64,000 nt of DNA from an uncultured Desulfovibrio sp. (GTDB taxonomy: Bacteria > Desulfobacterota > Desulfovibrionia > Desulfovibrionales > Desulfovibrionaceae). The DNA is taken from contig CAJOMG010000009.1 in NCBI GenBank assembly GCA_905235595.1, forward strand, positions 1-64,000, in the 5' to 3' direction. Under the pieces are notes generated by a model, which did not search any database, was not told the DNA's origin, and saw only the letters and a list, made by a program, of their open reading frames with translations. Made by a program: the position numbers and the translations under genes. Shown in pieces: positions 63,118 through 64,000 of this stretch (positions are counted from its first letter, which is position 1; each line of letters begins with the position of its first letter).

Positions 63118-63990
63118 TCACACGGGAAGGCCGACGGCAATCCTGTGATGGCGCAGGTCTTCAAGCACTGCAAAACTCACACGTAGTCCGCCGTAGCCCT
63201 TGCCTATCTTGATGTTAGGCTTGTTACCGCCATGATAGTCTGATCCACCGCTCACCCCCAAGCCAAAACGTCTGGCAAGGGCAAGGCAATATCGTGTCTG
63301 CGTTTCAGAATGTTCACTGTGGTATGCTTCTATGGCAGTGAGCCCACAGTCCTTGAGGCGACCGATCATGGATTCCAGCCAATCTGAAGGCAATTTCCGG
63401 AGCATGGGATGTGCGAGGCTCACCGTAGCCCCCAGACCGGCCAACAGGGACACGCTTTCTTCCGGAGAAAGGACTGTCTTTGGTAAATAAGCTTTGCCGC
63501 CATCTCCCAGATATTCCCGAAAAGCCTCCTTCTTGCTTGACACACAGCCCTTGTCAACAAGTGCAGCAGCAATGTGTGGTCGCCCCACGCTTTCTCCCTT
63601 GGCCGCTGTCAGCACATCTTCCATTGTAATGCCAAGCCCCAGGTCCTGCAGTTTTTGTACAATATCATGATTCCTCTCTTGACGTTTCTGACGCAGCCAT
63701 GCCAGTTTTTGCGTAAGCACCGCAGTTTTGTTTGGCAACCAAAGCCCCAAGACATGCAGTTCTCCGAATTCAGTGCCAGAAGAAATTTCGCAACCGCGCA
63801 CGACCTCCACGCCCAGCATCTGTCCTGCTGTCTGTGCTTCTTCCAAGCCAGCAAGGGTATCATGATCTGTCAAGGCAATAGCTGCAAGGTCAGCCTCTGC
63901 AGCGGCTGCCACCACAGCGGCTGGTGTGTCTGTACCGTCAGAAGCAGTCGAATGGGTATGTAAATCCACAAATTTTGTATCAGTACTCAT
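63118..63990 (-). CDS. PHP-domain phosphatase/phosphoesterase
   Basis: A 290-residue PHP protein. Metal ligands are visible: H11 and H13 with D18 (DLHTHSTASDG), LTDHDT, CEISS, GRPHIAAALV, SLAHP and SGGSDYHG. The insert with RNHDIVQKLQDLG resembles the 3',5'-nucleotide phosphatase/RNase AM (YciV) group, which acts on pAp and 5' ends of RNA. Complete at both ends; the start is near the window edge. Confidence 0.9.
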   Translation of the reverse strand: MSTDTKFVDLHTHSTASDGTDTPAAVVAAAAEADLAAIALTDHDTLAGLEEAQTAGQMLGVEVVRGCEISSGTEFGELHVLGLWLPNKTAVLTQKLAWLRQKRQERNHDIVQKLQDLGLGITMEDVLTAAKGESVGRPHIAAALVDKGCVSSKKEAFREYLGDGGKAYLPKTVLSPEESVSLLAGLGATVSLAHPMLRKLPSDWLESMIGRLKDCGLTAIEAYHSEHSETQTRYCLALARRFGLGVSGGSDYHGGNKPNIKIGKGYGGLRVSFAVLEDLRHHRIAVGLPV

Positions 63991-64000
63991 TACGCTACCG

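Overview
The window looks like chromosome of a flagellated sulfate-reducing bacterium of the Desulfovibrionaceae. The evidence is gene content: a tetraheme cytochrome c3-like protein, a shikimate pathway entered through ADH synthase and type II dehydroquinate synthase, a PxxKW cysteine-rich protein, the corC-lnt pair, and flhB-flhA-flhF-flhG-fliA-cheY with sigma-54-type promoters. No rRNA, tRNA, CRISPR array, prophage or intact insertion sequence was seen. Species cannot be assigned from sequence reading alone.

Layout: 0-7 kb (minus) carries lnt, corC, a PilZ protein, mnmG, an M20 hydrolase and a PxxKW protein. 7.2-16.4 kb (minus) is an alpha-glucan storage cluster: debranching enzyme, GT4 glycosyltransferase, GH57 hydrolase and a 1417-residue fusion of a eukaryote-type (GT3) glycogen synthase with an alpha-glucan phosphorylase. 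16.9-21.4 kb (plus) is a complete livKHMGF transporter. 21.6-28.9 kb holds cytochrome c3, a YgiW-like protein, an IS110 transposase remnant, an M16 protease, a sulfotransferase, a CbiR-like TIM barrel and a DHH phosphoesterase. 28.9-34.4 kb is an aromatic amino acid operon preceded by what reads as a classical attenuator. 34.5-42.9 kb is a flagellar export, placement and regulation cluster. 43-49.7 kb (minus) is an envelope protein of unknown function and a tripartite RND efflux operon. 49.9-53.4 kb (minus) carries an unknown membrane protein, an XdhC-like protein and topA. 53.6-58.2 kb (plus) has a TraT-like lipoprotein and a second probable flagellar operon (lysozyme-like protein, GT9 glycosyltransferase, unknown, FliT-like). 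58.3-64 kb is housekeeping: thiE, DUF362, cupin, mrp, a PfkB kinase, cutA, a 42-residue membrane peptide with its own operator, and a PHP phosphatase.

The most interesting signals are regulatory. (1) Upstream of the aromatic operon, a promoter leads into a 36-codon peptide containing Trp-Gln-Tyr-Phe-Phe-Ala-Tyr-Phe, then mutually exclusive antiterminator and terminator helices. (2) Two motifs with exact GG-N10-GC spacing precede flhF and the lysozyme-like gene at 54.4 kb, linking the latter to the flagellar regulon. (3) A small membrane peptide at 62.9-63.0 kb has a strong ribosome site, a TTGACA promoter and an 11-bp inverted repeat over its -10 box. (4) The glycogen cluster promoter holds an inverted repeat in its spacer.
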